The notes below the pieces were generated by a model that saw only the letters and a program-made list of their open reading frames with translations, was not told where the DNA came from and did no database searches. 64,000 nt of DNA from positions 779,772 to 843,771 of the forward strand of contig NZ_LT717701.1 of assembly GCF_900157385.1 (NCBI RefSeq), in the 5' to 3' direction. Made by a program: the position numbers and the translations under genes. This DNA is from Mycobacterium terramassiliense (GTDB lineage Bacteria > Actinomycetota > Actinomycetes > Mycobacteriales > Mycobacteriaceae). Positions 35,477 through 46,682 of the stretch are shown piece by piece; position 1 is the first letter of the stretch; each line of letters opens with the position of its first letter.

Positions 35477-36886
35477 GTGACCGATCGCGCCCGCCTGCGG
35501 CTCCATGACACGGCAGCCGGTGCCGTGCGCGATTTCGTTCCGCTGCGCGACGGGCACGTCTCCATCTACCTGTGCGGCGCCACGGTCCAGGGCCTGCCGC
35601 ACATCGGGCACGTCCGCAGCGGAGTCGCCTTCGATATCCTGCGCCGCTGGTTGATCGCCCGCGGCTACGACGTCACGTTCATCCGCAACGTGACCGATAT
35701 CGAGGACAAGATCCTGGCCAAGGCCGCCGCGGCCGGCCGGCCGTGGTGGGAGTGGGCGGCCACCTACGAGCGCGCCTTTTCGGCCGCCTACGACGCCCTG
35801 GACGTCTTGCCGCCGTCGGCCGAGCCGCGGGCCACCGGGCATATCACCCAAATGGTCGAGTTAATGGAACGCCTGATCGAAACCGGCCACGCGTACGCCT
35901 CGGCCGGCGACGTCTACTTCGACGTGCTCAGCTATCCGGAGTACGGCCAGCTGTCCGGGCACAAGATCGACGACGTCCATCAGGGCGAGGGAGCGGCGAC
36001 CGGCAAGCGCGACCAGCGCGACTTCACCCTGTGGAAGGGTGAAAAGCCCGGCGAGCCATCGTGGCCCTCGCCGTGGGGCCGCGGACGTCCGGGTTGGCAC
36101 CTGGAATGCTCGGCAATGGCCCGCACCTACCTGGGCCCGGAATTCGACATCCATTGCGGCGGAATGGACCTGGTCTTCCCGCATCACGAGAACGAGATCG
36201 CGCAGAGCCGCGCCGCCGGGGACGGCTTCGCCCGCTATTGGCTGCACAACGGCTGGGTGACCATGGGCGGCGAGAAGATGAGCAAGTCGCTGGGCAACGT
36301 GCTGGCCATCCCGGCGATGCTGCAGCGCGTGCGGCCGGCCGAACTGCGCTATTACCTGGGCAGCGCCCACTACCGCTCGATGCTGGAATTCTCCGAAACG
36401 GCCCTGCAGGACGCGGTCAAGGCCTATGTGGGGGTGGAGGAGTTCCTGCACCGCGTGCGCGGCCGGGTCGGTGCCGTCGAGCCGGGAAAGTGGACGCCGA
36501 AGTTCGCCGAGGCGCTCGACGACGACCTGGCGGTCCCGGCCGCGCTGGCCGAAATTCACCACGCCCGCGCGGAGGGGAACCGCGCGCTCGACGCCGGCGA
36601 CCACGAGGGCGCGCTCAAGCATGCCGGCGCGATCCGCGCGATGATGGGCATCCTGGGCTGCGACCCCCTCGACGAGCGCTGGGAATCCCGCGACGAGACG
36701 TCGGCCGCGCTGGCCGCCGTCGACGTGCTGGTGCAGGCCGAAATCGAAAATCGGGAAAAGGCGCGGCGGCAACGCAATTGGGCCCTCGCCGACGAGATCC
36801 GGGATCGGCTCAAGAACGCCGGCGTCGAGGTCACCGACACCGCCGACGGGCCGCAGTGGGAACTGCAGGGCGGTCCAGAAAAATGA
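35477..36886 (+). CDS. cysS: Cysteinyl-tRNA synthetase
   Basis: Class I synthetase of 469 residues. The HIGH motif is PHIGH at 41-45, preceded by zinc ligand Cys33; other zinc ligands lie in ECSAMA and HHENEIAQS; KMSKS is near residue 269 (GGEKMSKSLGN). A C-terminal helical anticodon-binding region ends with NWALADEIRDRL. Corresponds to CysS1 (Rv3580c) rather than the MshC ligase, given its position between ispF and the rRNA methyltransferase. Leaderless GTG start predicted. Confidence 0.96.
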   Translation: MTDRARLRLHDTAAGAVRDFVPLRDGHVSIYLCGATVQGLPHIGHVRSGVAFDILRRWLIARGYDVTFIRNVTDIEDKILAKAAAAGRPWWEWAATYERAFSAAYDALDVLPPSAEPRATGHITQMVELMERLIETGHAYASAGDVYFDVLSYPEYGQLSGHKIDDVHQGEGAATGKRDQRDFTLWKGEKPGEPSWPSPWGRGRPGWHLECSAMARTYLGPEFDIHCGGMDLVFPHHENEIAQSRAAGDGFARYWLHNGWVTMGGEKMSKSLGNVLAIPAMLQRVRPAELRYYLGSAHYRSMLEFSETALQDAVKAYVGVEEFLHRVRGRVGAVEPGKWTPKFAEALDDDLAVPAALAEIHHARAEGNRALDAGDHEGALKHAGAIRAMMGILGCDPLDERWESRDETSAALAAVDVLVQAEIENREKARRQRNWALADEIRDRLKNAGVEVTDTADGPQWELQGGPEK

Positions 36887-36897
36887 CAGCCAAGTAG

Positions 36898-37827
36898 ATG
36901 GCCGGTAACTCGCGGCGCCGCGGGGCGGTACGCAAATCCGGCACCAAGAAGGGCCCCACCGTCGGCTCGGGGGGCCAGCGTCGCCGCGGTTTGGAGGGGC
37001 GCGGCCCGACCCCGCCGGCCCATCTGCGCCCCCACCATCCGGCGGCCAAGCGGGCCCAGTCGCAGGCGCGCCGGCCCGCCAAGCGCACCGACGAGACCGA
37101 AACGGTGCTGGGCCGCAACCCGGTGCTGGAATGCCTGCGCGCCGGTGTCCCGGCGACCGCGCTGTATGTCGCGCTCGGCACCGAGGCCGACGAGCGGCTC
37201 ACCGAATCCGTCGCTCGCGCTGCCGATTTGGGTATCGCCATCCTGGAGGTGCCGCGCGCCGACCTGGACCGGATGACCACCAACCACCTGCACCAGGGCA
37301 TCGCCCTACAGGTACCGCCGTACCACTACGCCCACCCCGACGACCTGCTGGCGGCCGCCGCCGACTCGCCACCGGCGCTGCTGGTCGCGTTGGACAACAT
37401 CTCCGATCCCCGCAACCTCGGCGCCATCGTGCGCTCGGTCGCCGCGTTCGGCGGCCACGGCGTGCTCATCCCGCAGCGGCGTTCGGCCTCGGTGACGGCG
37501 GTGGCCTGGCGCACCAGCGCCGGCGCCGCGGCGCGCGTCCCGGTGGCGCGGGCACCCAATCTCACCAGGGCGCTGAAGGGTTGGGCCGACGCCGGATTGC
37601 GCGTCGTCGGATTGGATGCCGACGGCGACACCGCCCTCGACGACCTGGACGGCGCCGACCCGGTGGTGGTGGTCGTCGGCTCGGAGGGCAAGGGCCTGTC
37701 GCGGCTGGTGCGGCAGACCTGCGACGAGGTGGTGTCGATTCCGATGGCGGGTCGCACCGAATCGCTGAACGCCTCGGTGGCCGCCGGGGTGGTGCTCGCC
37801 GAGATCGCCCGTCAGCGCAGGCATTAA
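36898..37827 (+). CDS. SpoU/TrmH-family 23S rRNA 2'-O-methyltransferase (RlmB-like)
   Basis: A 309-residue SPOUT methyltransferase. A basic disordered N-terminus (about 1-65) is followed by a substrate-binding domain (TVLGRNPVLECLRAG) and the catalytic domain with NISDPRNLGAIVRSVAAFG, VVVGSEGKGLSRL and IPMAGRTESLNASVA, the three conserved motifs of the knot. Homologous to Rv3579c; thiostrepton-type or G2251 methylation are the alternatives. It follows cysS by 11 nt, so probably one operon. Confidence 0.92.
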   Translation: MAGNSRRRGAVRKSGTKKGPTVGSGGQRRRGLEGRGPTPPAHLRPHHPAAKRAQSQARRPAKRTDETETVLGRNPVLECLRAGVPATALYVALGTEADERLTESVARAADLGIAILEVPRADLDRMTTNHLHQGIALQVPPYHYAHPDDLLAAAADSPPALLVALDNISDPRNLGAIVRSVAAFGGHGVLIPQRRSASVTAVAWRTSAGAAARVPVARAPNLTRALKGWADAGLRVVGLDADGDTALDDLDGADPVVVVVGSEGKGLSRLVRQTCDEVVSIPMAGRTESLNASVAAGVVLAEIARQRRH

Positions 37828-38796
37828 TTGATAGCGCGCCTGGTCGCCGCGCTGCTGGGGCTGGGGCTGCTCGTTGCGTCGCCGGCTGCGGCGCAACCGG
37901 CCGAGTTCGACCTGCAGGCCCATCGCGGCGGACGCGGCGAGACCACCGAGGAATCGCTGCGGGCATTCGCCAAGGCGCTCGAATTGGGCGTCAGCACACT
38001 GGAACTGGACATCGGCCTGACCAAGGACAGCCACCCGCTGGTGTGGCACGACCCGACGATCGACCCGGCGAAGTGCTCCGACACGGCGCCCGCGTTCGCC
38101 GGCGATCCGGCATACCCCTACGTCGGGAAACTCGTCCACGAGCTCACCCTCGTCCAAATTCGCACGCTCGACTGCGGCAAGCGCCTCGCCGAGTTTCCCG
38201 ACGCCGAGGTCGTGCGGGGCAACGGGATCGCGACTCTGCCGGAGGTCTTCGCGCTCACCGACTCCTATCACGCCGGGGTGCGCTTCAACATCGAGACCAA
38301 GGTCGAGGCCGACGAGCCGGGCGCCTCGGCCGGGCCCCAGGAGTTCGTCGACGTGATACTGGCGGCGGTCAGGGCGGCGGGCGAGGTCGATCGGGTGGAA
38401 ATCCAGAGCTTCGACTGGCGAACGCTCCCCATGGTGCACCGGGCGGAGCCGTCAATTCCGTTGGTGGCCCTGTACAACAAGCAGACGTGGGCGCCGGGTT
38501 CGCCGTGGCTGGCCGGCGAAGCCCCGGACCTCATCGGCGATCCGCTGCTCGGCGCGCTGCTGGTGGGCGCGAACGTGGTCTCGCCCGACTACACGCTCGT
38601 GACAGGCAAACCCTATGTCGATCGCGCGCATGCGTTGGGGCTCAAGGTCATTCCGTGGACCGTCAACGACGCCGCCGCCATGCGCGCGCAGATCGGGTAC
38701 GGCGTCGACGGGATCATCACCGACTTCCCGACATTGGCGCGCACCGTCATGGCCGGGCTCGGCGCGCCCCTGCCGCCGGCCTACCACCGCGCCTAG
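37828..38796 (+). CDS. Secreted glycerophosphodiester phosphodiesterase
   Basis: 322 residues with a signal peptide (MIARLVAALLGLGLLVASPAAA, cleavage likely near residue 22) and a GDPD TIM barrel. Catalytic elements are visible: His32-Arg33 (AHRGGRGET), ELD (59-61) and His74 (WHD), plus KVIPWTVND and GVDGIITDFP at the end. Hydrolyses deacylated phospholipids to glycerol 3-phosphate in the envelope. TTG start directly follows the rRNA methyltransferase stop, with no gap. Confidence 0.88.
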   Translation: MIARLVAALLGLGLLVASPAAAQPAEFDLQAHRGGRGETTEESLRAFAKALELGVSTLELDIGLTKDSHPLVWHDPTIDPAKCSDTAPAFAGDPAYPYVGKLVHELTLVQIRTLDCGKRLAEFPDAEVVRGNGIATLPEVFALTDSYHAGVRFNIETKVEADEPGASAGPQEFVDVILAAVRAAGEVDRVEIQSFDWRTLPMVHRAEPSIPLVALYNKQTWAPGSPWLAGEAPDLIGDPLLGALLVGANVVSPDYTLVTGKPYVDRAHALGLKVIPWTVNDAAAMRAQIGYGVDGIITDFPTLARTVMAGLGAPLPPAYHRA

Positions 38797-38887
38797 CGCG
38801 TCGCGGCAAAGCGCCGGTCGGACCCGGAACTGCCAAGTCTGTCTGCTCAACGTCCAAAATGTGGCCCATGCACCGCTAATGCACCGA

Positions 38888-38899
38888 TATAGTCGCCAC
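38888..38899 (+). promoter_or_regulatory. Leaderless promoter of the LuxR-type regulator
   Basis: TATAGT (38888-38893) is a near-consensus -10, followed by CGCCAC and GTG at 38900. The element overlaps an upstream in-frame ATG (38879), which therefore cannot be the start of an mRNA initiated here. Confidence 0.6.
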
Positions 38900-41527
38900 G
38901 TGATCAGCGGCGACCCGCTGGCTGGGCGTGACAGCGAACTGGGGATCATTCGCCGCGCCCTGAGCGGGGCTGGCAAGCACTCCGGCGTGGTGATCGCCGG
39001 AGCCGCCGGTGTGGGCAAGACCAGGCTGGCCCGCGAAGTGCTGCGCCGCGCCGAGGCGTCGGGCGAGCGGACAAAGTGGATCGTCGGCACCGAATCGGCG
39101 TGTGCCCTGCCGCTGGGGGCGTTCATCGGCGCGCTCGGCGAGGCGATGTCGGACCCGCTGGCGAACGTGCGCCGAGTGATCGACTCGTTCGTCGCGCAAC
39201 AGCGCAAGGCTCGCGTGCTGCTCGGGGTCGACGACGCCCACCTGCTCGACGGGTTGTCCGCCCTCGTCGTTCACCAGCTGGCGCAGTCGGGCGGGACCCG
39301 GCTGATCGTCACCATGCGCACCGGCGGTCGGGAACCGGACGCGGTGACGGCGTTGTGGAAGGACGGGCTGCTGGCCCGCCTCGATCTCGAACCGCTGTCG
39401 GCCGCGGCGACGCGCGAACTCATCGAAAGCACGCTCGGCGGTCCCGTCGATGCCCGCAGCGCGAACCGGTTTCGAAAGCTGACCGGGGGAAACACCCTGT
39501 TCCTGCGGCAGCTGCTGAGTGATCAGATCGCGGCCGGGCGGATGCGGCAATTGGCCGGGGTCTGGATGTGGGACGGCGACGTCGCGGTCTCGGCGACCCT
39601 GTCCGACACGATCGCGCGCCAGATGGGGCGGCTCAGCCCGGGAGTGGCACTCGTGGTCGACACGCTGTCGCAGTGCGAGCCGCTGGCCGTCGACGTGCTC
39701 TGCGATCTGGTGCGCCGGCCCGACCTGGCGGCCGCCGAGAGCATGGGTTTGGTGAACGTCGAGCGCACCGGCGCCAGCCTGATGGCCAGGCTGGCGCACC
39801 CGCTGTTCGGTGAGCTGCGCCGCGCGAGCGCCGGCGAGATGTATCTGTCCGGGATCCGGGGCAGGCTGGCGACGCGGCTGGCCGAAGAGGGTGACGCCGA
39901 CATGCAGGCCACCGTGCGACGTGCCCTGCTGAGGCTCGAATCGGACCTTGATCCCGAGCCCGGGCTGTATCTGGAGTCGGCGCGGCATGCCATGACGCTG
40001 CTCGATCTGGATCTGGCCGACCGGTTCGCCGCGGCGGCCACACAAGCCGGGGCGCCCGGAGCCGCCGGGGTGCGGGCGATGAACCTGGTGCTGCTCGGCC
40101 GCGGCGAGGAGGCCGAGACGGCGCTGCGCGACATGGTCGACAGCGGCCTGCCCGACGGCCATCACTGGGCGACGGTACGGGCGGCCAACCTGATCTGGAT
40201 CCTCGGCAAGCCGCAAGTCGCGGCAGCGATCCTGGAAGATCTCGCCGCGGGGTCGGAGACCCCGGCGCAGGCGGCGGAGCGTCTGGCCGTGCAGGCCTGC
40301 CTGGACGCGGTCTCCGCGCGCTGTGAGCTCGCGGCCCAAAATTCCCGGGCCGCATTGAGTTTCGAGGCCCTGCCGGGATTTCACGCGATGATGGCGTCGC
40401 TCGCACTGATCATGGCGATGGGGGCGCTGGGGGAGGTCGATGAGCTCGCCAGCGTGGCCGAGCAGGCGCTGCGGCGAGCGACGACGTCGTTCCAGGCCTC
40501 CCACATGCGATTCTGGTTCGGAGCGGTATACGGTCGCGCCTGCCGGTTGACCGGGCGCATCGAGGAATTCGTCGGCACGGCGAAGCAATTGGCCGACTCG
40601 GCCCGCGACGTCCCCGGCCTCGCCTATGCGAACCTGGCCCTGCTGTTGGGCAACGCCGAACTGGTTCGCGGCGCCGCCGCCGACGCGGCCCGACTGGTGC
40701 ATGAGGCGCTTGCCGGAGCCGAAAGACACGCCGTCACAACGGGTTTGCGGGCGGCAAGCTATTTCGCACTGGCCGAGGCGCACGCCAAGCTCGGACAGGC
40801 CACCGAGGCGAACGACGCCGTCGACGGGGCCCGGGCGTGTGTGTCACCCGACTTCTTGTTCATGCACACCGCCCTCTCGCTGGCCGGCGGGTGGGCGATG
40901 GCGGCGAGCGGCCGCCTGAGCGAGGCCGTGGCGAGCGCCCGGCAGGCGGCGCAGCTTGCCCGCGACCGCGGCCAGCCCACCCACGAGCTGGCCTGCATAC
41001 AGGCCGCGGCTCAATGGGGCGATGCCTCGCAGGCCGCGCGGGCGCGGGAGCTGGCCAAGGCGTTGTCGCTGCCGCTGGCCGACGCCGTCGCGCTGCATGC
41101 GGACAGCTTGCTCACCGGGGATGGCGAGGGCTTGCTGGCCGCGTCGGCGGCCTACCGGCGGATCGGCGATCTCGCCGCGGCCGCCGACACCGCCGCGCAG
41201 GCGTCCGTCGCCTTCGACGAGCGCCAGCACCATCGGCGCGGGCTGTATGCCGCGGCGCTGGCCAAGGAACTGGCCGACAACTGCGGCGGTTTGTGCACGC
41301 CGGCGCTGCGGACCCCGGCGGGTCTCAAGCTCTCGGGCCGCCAGCGCGACGTCGTCGAGCTCGTCGTCGCCGGCCTGTCCAACCGCCAGATCGCCGAGAA
41401 GCTGGTGATGTCGGTGCGCACCGTGGAGGGCCACGTCTACCGCGCCTGCCAGCGCGTCGGGGCCCAGTCCCGCGAGGAACTGGCCTCGATCGTCAGATCC
41501 GGACCGGGCGACGGCGGAACCGGCTGA
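38900..41527 (+). CDS. Large ATP-binding LuxR-family regulator (LAL type)
   Basis: About 875 residues. Walker A GAAGVGKT (34-41) and a Walker B-like LLGVDDAHLLDG form an AAA/NB-ARC-like ATPase domain. A long TPR-like helical middle (about 350-790) follows, then a C-terminal LuxR helix-turn-helix (LSGRQRDVVELVVAGLSNRQ, ending near residue 868). This is the MalT/LAL signal-responsive activator plan; the effector is unknown. It reads toward the P450 gene 89 nt downstream, a likely partner. ATG 38879 was rejected in favour of the leaderless GTG. Confidence 0.88.
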   Translation: MISGDPLAGRDSELGIIRRALSGAGKHSGVVIAGAAGVGKTRLAREVLRRAEASGERTKWIVGTESACALPLGAFIGALGEAMSDPLANVRRVIDSFVAQQRKARVLLGVDDAHLLDGLSALVVHQLAQSGGTRLIVTMRTGGREPDAVTALWKDGLLARLDLEPLSAAATRELIESTLGGPVDARSANRFRKLTGGNTLFLRQLLSDQIAAGRMRQLAGVWMWDGDVAVSATLSDTIARQMGRLSPGVALVVDTLSQCEPLAVDVLCDLVRRPDLAAAESMGLVNVERTGASLMARLAHPLFGELRRASAGEMYLSGIRGRLATRLAEEGDADMQATVRRALLRLESDLDPEPGLYLESARHAMTLLDLDLADRFAAAATQAGAPGAAGVRAMNLVLLGRGEEAETALRDMVDSGLPDGHHWATVRAANLIWILGKPQVAAAILEDLAAGSETPAQAAERLAVQACLDAVSARCELAAQNSRAALSFEALPGFHAMMASLALIMAMGALGEVDELASVAEQALRRATTSFQASHMRFWFGAVYGRACRLTGRIEEFVGTAKQLADSARDVPGLAYANLALLLGNAELVRGAAADAARLVHEALAGAERHAVTTGLRAASYFALAEAHAKLGQATEANDAVDGARACVSPDFLFMHTALSLAGGWAMAASGRLSEAVASARQAAQLARDRGQPTHELACIQAAAQWGDASQAARARELAKALSLPLADAVALHADSLLTGDGEGLLAASAAYRRIGDLAAAADTAAQASVAFDERQHHRRGLYAAALAKELADNCGGLCTPALRTPAGLKLSGRQRDVVELVVAGLSNRQIAEKLVMSVRTVEGHVYRACQRVGAQSREELASIVRSGPGDGGTG

Positions 41528-41616
41528 CGGCCCACCCTCGCCAAGTCGAGTAGCCGACTACGCGTGCCCGAGCACCGGATTCGGCCCTACCGTGCCTGCG
41601 ACAGAAGGAGTCGGGC

Positions 41617-43001
41617 ATGGTCGAGATGCTGGAACAATTCGAAGTCGGGGCGAGCCCGGTGCCTGTGCCGGTGCCGAAGAATCCGCTCCCGTATTGGCGC
41701 CAGGTCAAGGCGGTGCGCTCCTACATCGACGGCATCCAGACGCTGTTGGACGCCGGCGGACCCCTCACCCGCATCGTGCTCGGACCGAAGTGGCTGGTAC
41801 CCGAGATAGTGCTGATCGCCAGCCCGCAAGGCGCCCGCGACGTGTTGGGCCGCACCGACGAGGTCGCCGACCGCGGCCGTTCCCGCACCATGGTCGAGAT
41901 GCACGCCCTGATGGGCGGCAACCTGCTCGACCTTCCGCACGAACGGTGGCTGCCGCGCCGGCGCACGCTGCAGCCGATGTTCACCAAGCGTCATGTGTCC
42001 CGCTACGCCGGTCACATGGGCGCGGCGGCGCAATCCGTTGCCGGCGGTTGGCGGGACGGCGCGGTGGTCGACCTGGACGCCGAGTGTCGCAAGCTGACCC
42101 TGCGGGCGCTGGGGCGCTCGGTGCTCGGGACGGACCTCGACCAGCGCGCCGAGGAGGTCGGCCAGGCGCTGCGAGACTCGTTGACGTGGGTGGCCGACCG
42201 CGCGGGACGCCCGGTGAACCCCCCGCGGTGGTTGCCCACCCGGGGGCAGCGCGCGGCGCGGCGGGGCAACGACACGCTGCACCGGCTGGCGGCCGAGATC
42301 CTGCGCGCGGTCCGCGTTGATCTCGATCGCGATGCCCCCCTGGTGCGCGCGCTGATCGAGGCGATCGATCCGGAAACCGACCGGCCGCTGACCGACGACG
42401 AGATCTGCCACGAACTGGTGCTGTTCATGCTCGCGGGCCATGACACCACCTCGACCACGCTGACGTACGCGTTGTGGTCGCTGGGGCACCACCGCGACAT
42501 CCAACAACGGATCCGCGCGGAGGTGGCCGCGCTGGGTGAGCGGGCGCTGACCCCGGAAGACGTGCCCGCCCTCGGCCTGACGGTGCGGGTGTTGCACGAG
42601 GCGCTGCGGTTGTGTCCGCCCGCGGCGGGAACGATGCGCACGCCGACCCGCGACATCGTGGTGGACGGCCACCTGGTCGAGGCCGAAAGCATGGCCCTCG
42701 TGAGTTTTTATGCGCTGCATCGCGATCCGGCGCTGTGGGAGGAGCCGCTGCGTTTTGATCCGGACCGGTTCCTGCCGGAACGGTCGAAGGGCCGAAGCCG
42801 TTGGCAGTACCTGCCGTTCGGCGGCGGGCCGCGCTCATGCGTCGGCGATCACTTCGCGATGCTGGAGGCCACCCTCGCGCTGGCGACGATCGTGGGCGCG
42901 GCCGACATCGAATCGCTGGAGTCGGACTTCCCGCTGGATACGCCCTTCACGGTGGTCGCGGCGCGACCGGTCAGGGCCGTGGTGCGGGCGCGCTCGCGCG
43001 C

Positions 43002-43005
<4 letters not shown>
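41617..43005 (+). CDS. Cytochrome P450
   Basis: A 462-residue soluble P450. The oxygen-activation helix has AGHDTTS near residue 272, the K-helix EALR (ExxR) near 328, and the heme loop FGGGPRSCVGDHFA with ligand Cys408. Family number cannot be assigned by eye; the fold is closer to class E (CYP4/CYP102-like) P450s than to the CYP51 or CYP125 steroid enzymes. Ribosome site AGAAGGAG (41603-41610) and a -10 TACCGT (41588-41593) precede the ATG. It ends against the convergent ArsB remnant (4-nt overlap). Confidence 0.92.
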
Positions 43006-44215
<1,210 letters not shown>

Positions 44216-44220
44216 ACGTC

Positions 44221-45141
44221 CTACGTCCAGGGGTCTTCGCGTCGCCACACCGTCGGCATGTGCAGCGCGACACCGTCGCGGGCGGCCAGCTCGTCGAGGA
44301 CACGGATGGACACGTCCAGGTCGTCGCCCGCATAAGGCAAGGCCCGCAGGGGCTTTGACAACGGGCTGAAGAAGTCGTCCCAGTGGATGAGGATCACCCG
44401 GCGCGCGCCCACGGCGCGCACGGTCTCGGCCCAGTAGTCCAGGAGATAGGACCGCGGCCGCAGCCCGAGCTGGCCGACGCTCAGGTAGACGGCATCCGCG
44501 CGCCGCCCGGCCAGGGCGCCTTTGACGAACCCGGCGCTGCCCTGGATCAGCAGCCGCCGGCCCGACGGCCGGTGGTGCACCAGCGTCGACCAGGCCTCGC
44601 CGCAACGGTACGCCGACGCCCGCACCGGCGGCCGCAGCGGTGCGTCGATCACCCCGGGGAACCGGTCCGGCGGGCAATGATGCGACGCCACCAGCGTTAC
44701 GTCATAGGCGCCCAGGCGAATTGGCTCGCCGGAGGTGGCGACGGTAAGGCGGTCCTCGGGCAAGCCGTACCCGCGCCCGACGTTGGCCGCCGACTCACCG
44801 CCGACGAGCCGCGCGCCGGTGCGGTCGGCGACCAGGGCGGTGTCCAGCGCGTGGTCGATGTGGGTGTGCACGGGGATGACGGCCTGAAGCCGCGACACCC
44901 CGGCCCGGGCCAGGCAGCCGTCCACGCGGGCCGGTGACGGCGACACCTTGCCGGCCGCCACCCGCGCCAAGCTGGGCCGCGAGAAGTAGCCGTCGGTCAG
45001 CAGCGCCGACGACCCGTCGTCGAGCAGCAGCGTCGCCACACCCATCCAGGTCGCCGACAGCGGCGAATCGGGGCCGGCGGCGGGCACGTCGAACCGGTCC
45101 GAATATCGCGCCAGATCGGGCCGGCCGGGTTTGACTCGCAT
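44221..45141 (-). CDS. MBL-fold metal-dependent hydrolase (Rv3577-like)
   Basis: 306 residues with the metallo-beta-lactamase-fold motif HTHIDH (His92, His94, Asp96, His97), VASHHCPPD and a C-terminal HWDDFFSPLSKP. Substrate unknown. The ATG overlaps the stop of pxpA (TGATG), and the gene runs on into the broken arsB2, so the three are likely one transcript. Corresponds to Rv3577. Confidence 0.85.
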   Translation of the reverse strand: MRVKPGRPDLARYSDRFDVPAAGPDSPLSATWMGVATLLLDDGSSALLTDGYFSRPSLARVAAGKVSPSPARVDGCLARAGVSRLQAVIPVHTHIDHALDTALVADRTGARLVGGESAANVGRGYGLPEDRLTVATSGEPIRLGAYDVTLVASHHCPPDRFPGVIDAPLRPPVRASAYRCGEAWSTLVHHRPSGRRLLIQGSAGFVKGALAGRRADAVYLSVGQLGLRPRSYLLDYWAETVRAVGARRVILIHWDDFFSPLSKPLRALPYAGDDLDVSIRVLDELAARDGVALHMPTVWRREDPWT

Positions 45142-45899
45142 CAGCAAAACGCCCTGACGTCGGCGCCGGCCGCGGCGAGCCGATCCCGCACCGCGGTCGC
45201 GATCTGCACCGCGCCCGGCGAATCTCCGTGCACGCAAACCGATTCCACGGTGAGGCCGATCTGCGTGCCGTCGATCGCGGTGACCCGTCCGGAGGTCACC
45301 ATCGTCACTACGCGGTCCGCGATCTCCGCCGGGTCGTGCAGCAGCGCACCCGGTTCGCGGCGGGACACCAGCCGGCCGTTGGGCTGGTAGGCGCGGTCGG
45401 CGAACGCCTCGGCCACGGTGCGCAGGCCAAGGCGGGCGGCCTCGTCGAAAAACGCCGAACCCGCCATGCCCAGCACCGGCAACGCCGGATCCACCATGCG
45501 CACCGCCTCGGCGACGGCGGCGCCCTGGTCTGGATCGGTCACGATCGTGTTGTACAGCGCGCCATGGGGTTTGACGTAACACACCGTCGACCCGGACGCC
45601 GTCGCGATCGCCTGCAGCGCGCCGATCTGGTAGACGACATCGGCAACCAGGTCGTCATGGGCGACATCGATGTAGCGCCTGCCGAATCCTGCCAAATCGC
45701 GGTAGCTGACCTGCGCCCCGATGCGCACGCCGCGCTCGGCGGCCGACCGGCACACCCGCAGCAGGCCCATCGGATCCCCGGCATGGAACCCGCACGCCAC
45801 GTTGGCGCTGGTGACGATGCCGAGCATGGCGGCGTCGTCACCGAGGCGCCAAACGCCAAAGCCCTCGCCCAAGTCGGCGTTGAGGTCGATACCGGGCAC
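45141..45899 (-). CDS. pxpA: 5-oxoprolinase subunit A (LamB/YcsF family)
   Basis: 252 residues of the LamB/YcsF family: IDLNADLGEGFG at the start, ANVACGFHAGDP, IGAQVSYRDLAGFGRR and VKPHGALYN are diagnostic. PxpA with PxpB and PxpC cleaves 5-oxoproline to glutamate. The B and C subunits are not in this window, so a partner must be encoded elsewhere or the protein acts differently. GTG start. Overlaps the hydrolase gene by one base. Confidence 0.9.
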   Translation of the reverse strand: MPGIDLNADLGEGFGVWRLGDDAAMLGIVTSANVACGFHAGDPMGLLRVCRSAAERGVRIGAQVSYRDLAGFGRRYIDVAHDDLVADVVYQIGALQAIATASGSTVCYVKPHGALYNTIVTDPDQGAAVAEAVRMVDPALPVLGMAGSAFFDEAARLGLRTVAEAFADRAYQPNGRLVSRREPGALLHDPAEIADRVVTMVTSGRVTAIDGTQIGLTVESVCVHGDSPGAVQIATAVRDRLAAAGADVRAFC

Positions 45900-45938
45900 C
45901 CGCCTAGCTTATGGGCCGCGCGAAAGCCGCCGCACCGC

Positions 45939-46649
45939 CTACTGCCGGGCCACCTTGGCCGCGATCCGCTCGGCTATGCCGACCGCCGAGCCGGCGGCCA
46001 ACGGCGAGGCGCACGCCAGGACGTCGATGGTGACGTTGTTGCGCACGGTCAGGGCCCGTTGGCAGGTCCACCCGTCGCCGCCTTCCTGAACCTCGGACGT
46101 GCTGAGCGTGCCGCCGGCTTTGTCGATGCCGGCCACCGTCCACACGACGGGGGGCTTGCCCTGGGGCAAATCCGAAAACCGCCGGTTGGCGCAGGCGGAC
46201 CAGCTTTGCGCCGAGGAGTCGTAGAAGGCGTTGGCGTCGCGCGCCGACGGGTACGCGATCACGGCCTGGATGGCGTAGTGGTCGCGGCTCTTGGAGTCGT
46301 CGACGCTGTCGTCGAGCCGCTGGCCGCGGATGGCGGTCCATCCGCTGCCCGCATAGACCTTGTCCTGGCCGGGCCCGTCGAGCGGCAGGCAGTCCTTGTC
46401 GCTGATGCTCGAGCTCCAGTCCCACATCGCGTCGGCGCTGAACCACACCTTCATCGACGTCGCGTTCAGCGCGGTGTTGATCTGGCTCGCATCGAGCAGC
46501 AGCCCGTCGAGGGCCGACACCGCAACCGGGTCGTGCGGCAGGGGACCGGAATGGTCGGCGGGGACGGCCCTGCCGCCCGCGACGGTGGTACAGCCGACGG
46601 CGAGCGCGGACACCCCAGCGAGCACAACCGCGGTGAGTCGCTGGCGCAC
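45939..46649 (-). CDS. lppH: Lipoprotein LppH, PknH-sensor-like
   Basis: 236 residues with lipoprotein signal MRQRLTAVVLAGVSALAVGC (Cys20) and a PknH-type extracellular sensor domain. Disulfide cysteines are present: DKDCLPLDGP, WSACANRRF, DGWTCQRAL and DVLACASPL. Homologous to Rv3576. Ligand unknown. It lies just downstream of the metal-transporter remnant on the same strand. Confidence 0.87.
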   Translation of the reverse strand: MRQRLTAVVLAGVSALAVGCTTVAGGRAVPADHSGPLPHDPVAVSALDGLLLDASQINTALNATSMKVWFSADAMWDWSSSISDKDCLPLDGPGQDKVYAGSGWTAIRGQRLDDSVDDSKSRDHYAIQAVIAYPSARDANAFYDSSAQSWSACANRRFSDLPQGKPPVVWTVAGIDKAGGTLSTSEVQEGGDGWTCQRALTVRNNVTIDVLACASPLAAGSAVGIAERIAAKVARQ

Positions 46650-46682
46650 TGCTGTCCCCCATCCCCACTTTGTGCGACCAGC

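Noticed and set aside
38879..38899. ATG at 38879 as start of the LuxR-type regulator
   Set aside because: It lies upstream of and overlaps the near-consensus -10 TATAGT (38888-38893), so mRNA from that promoter would not contain it.
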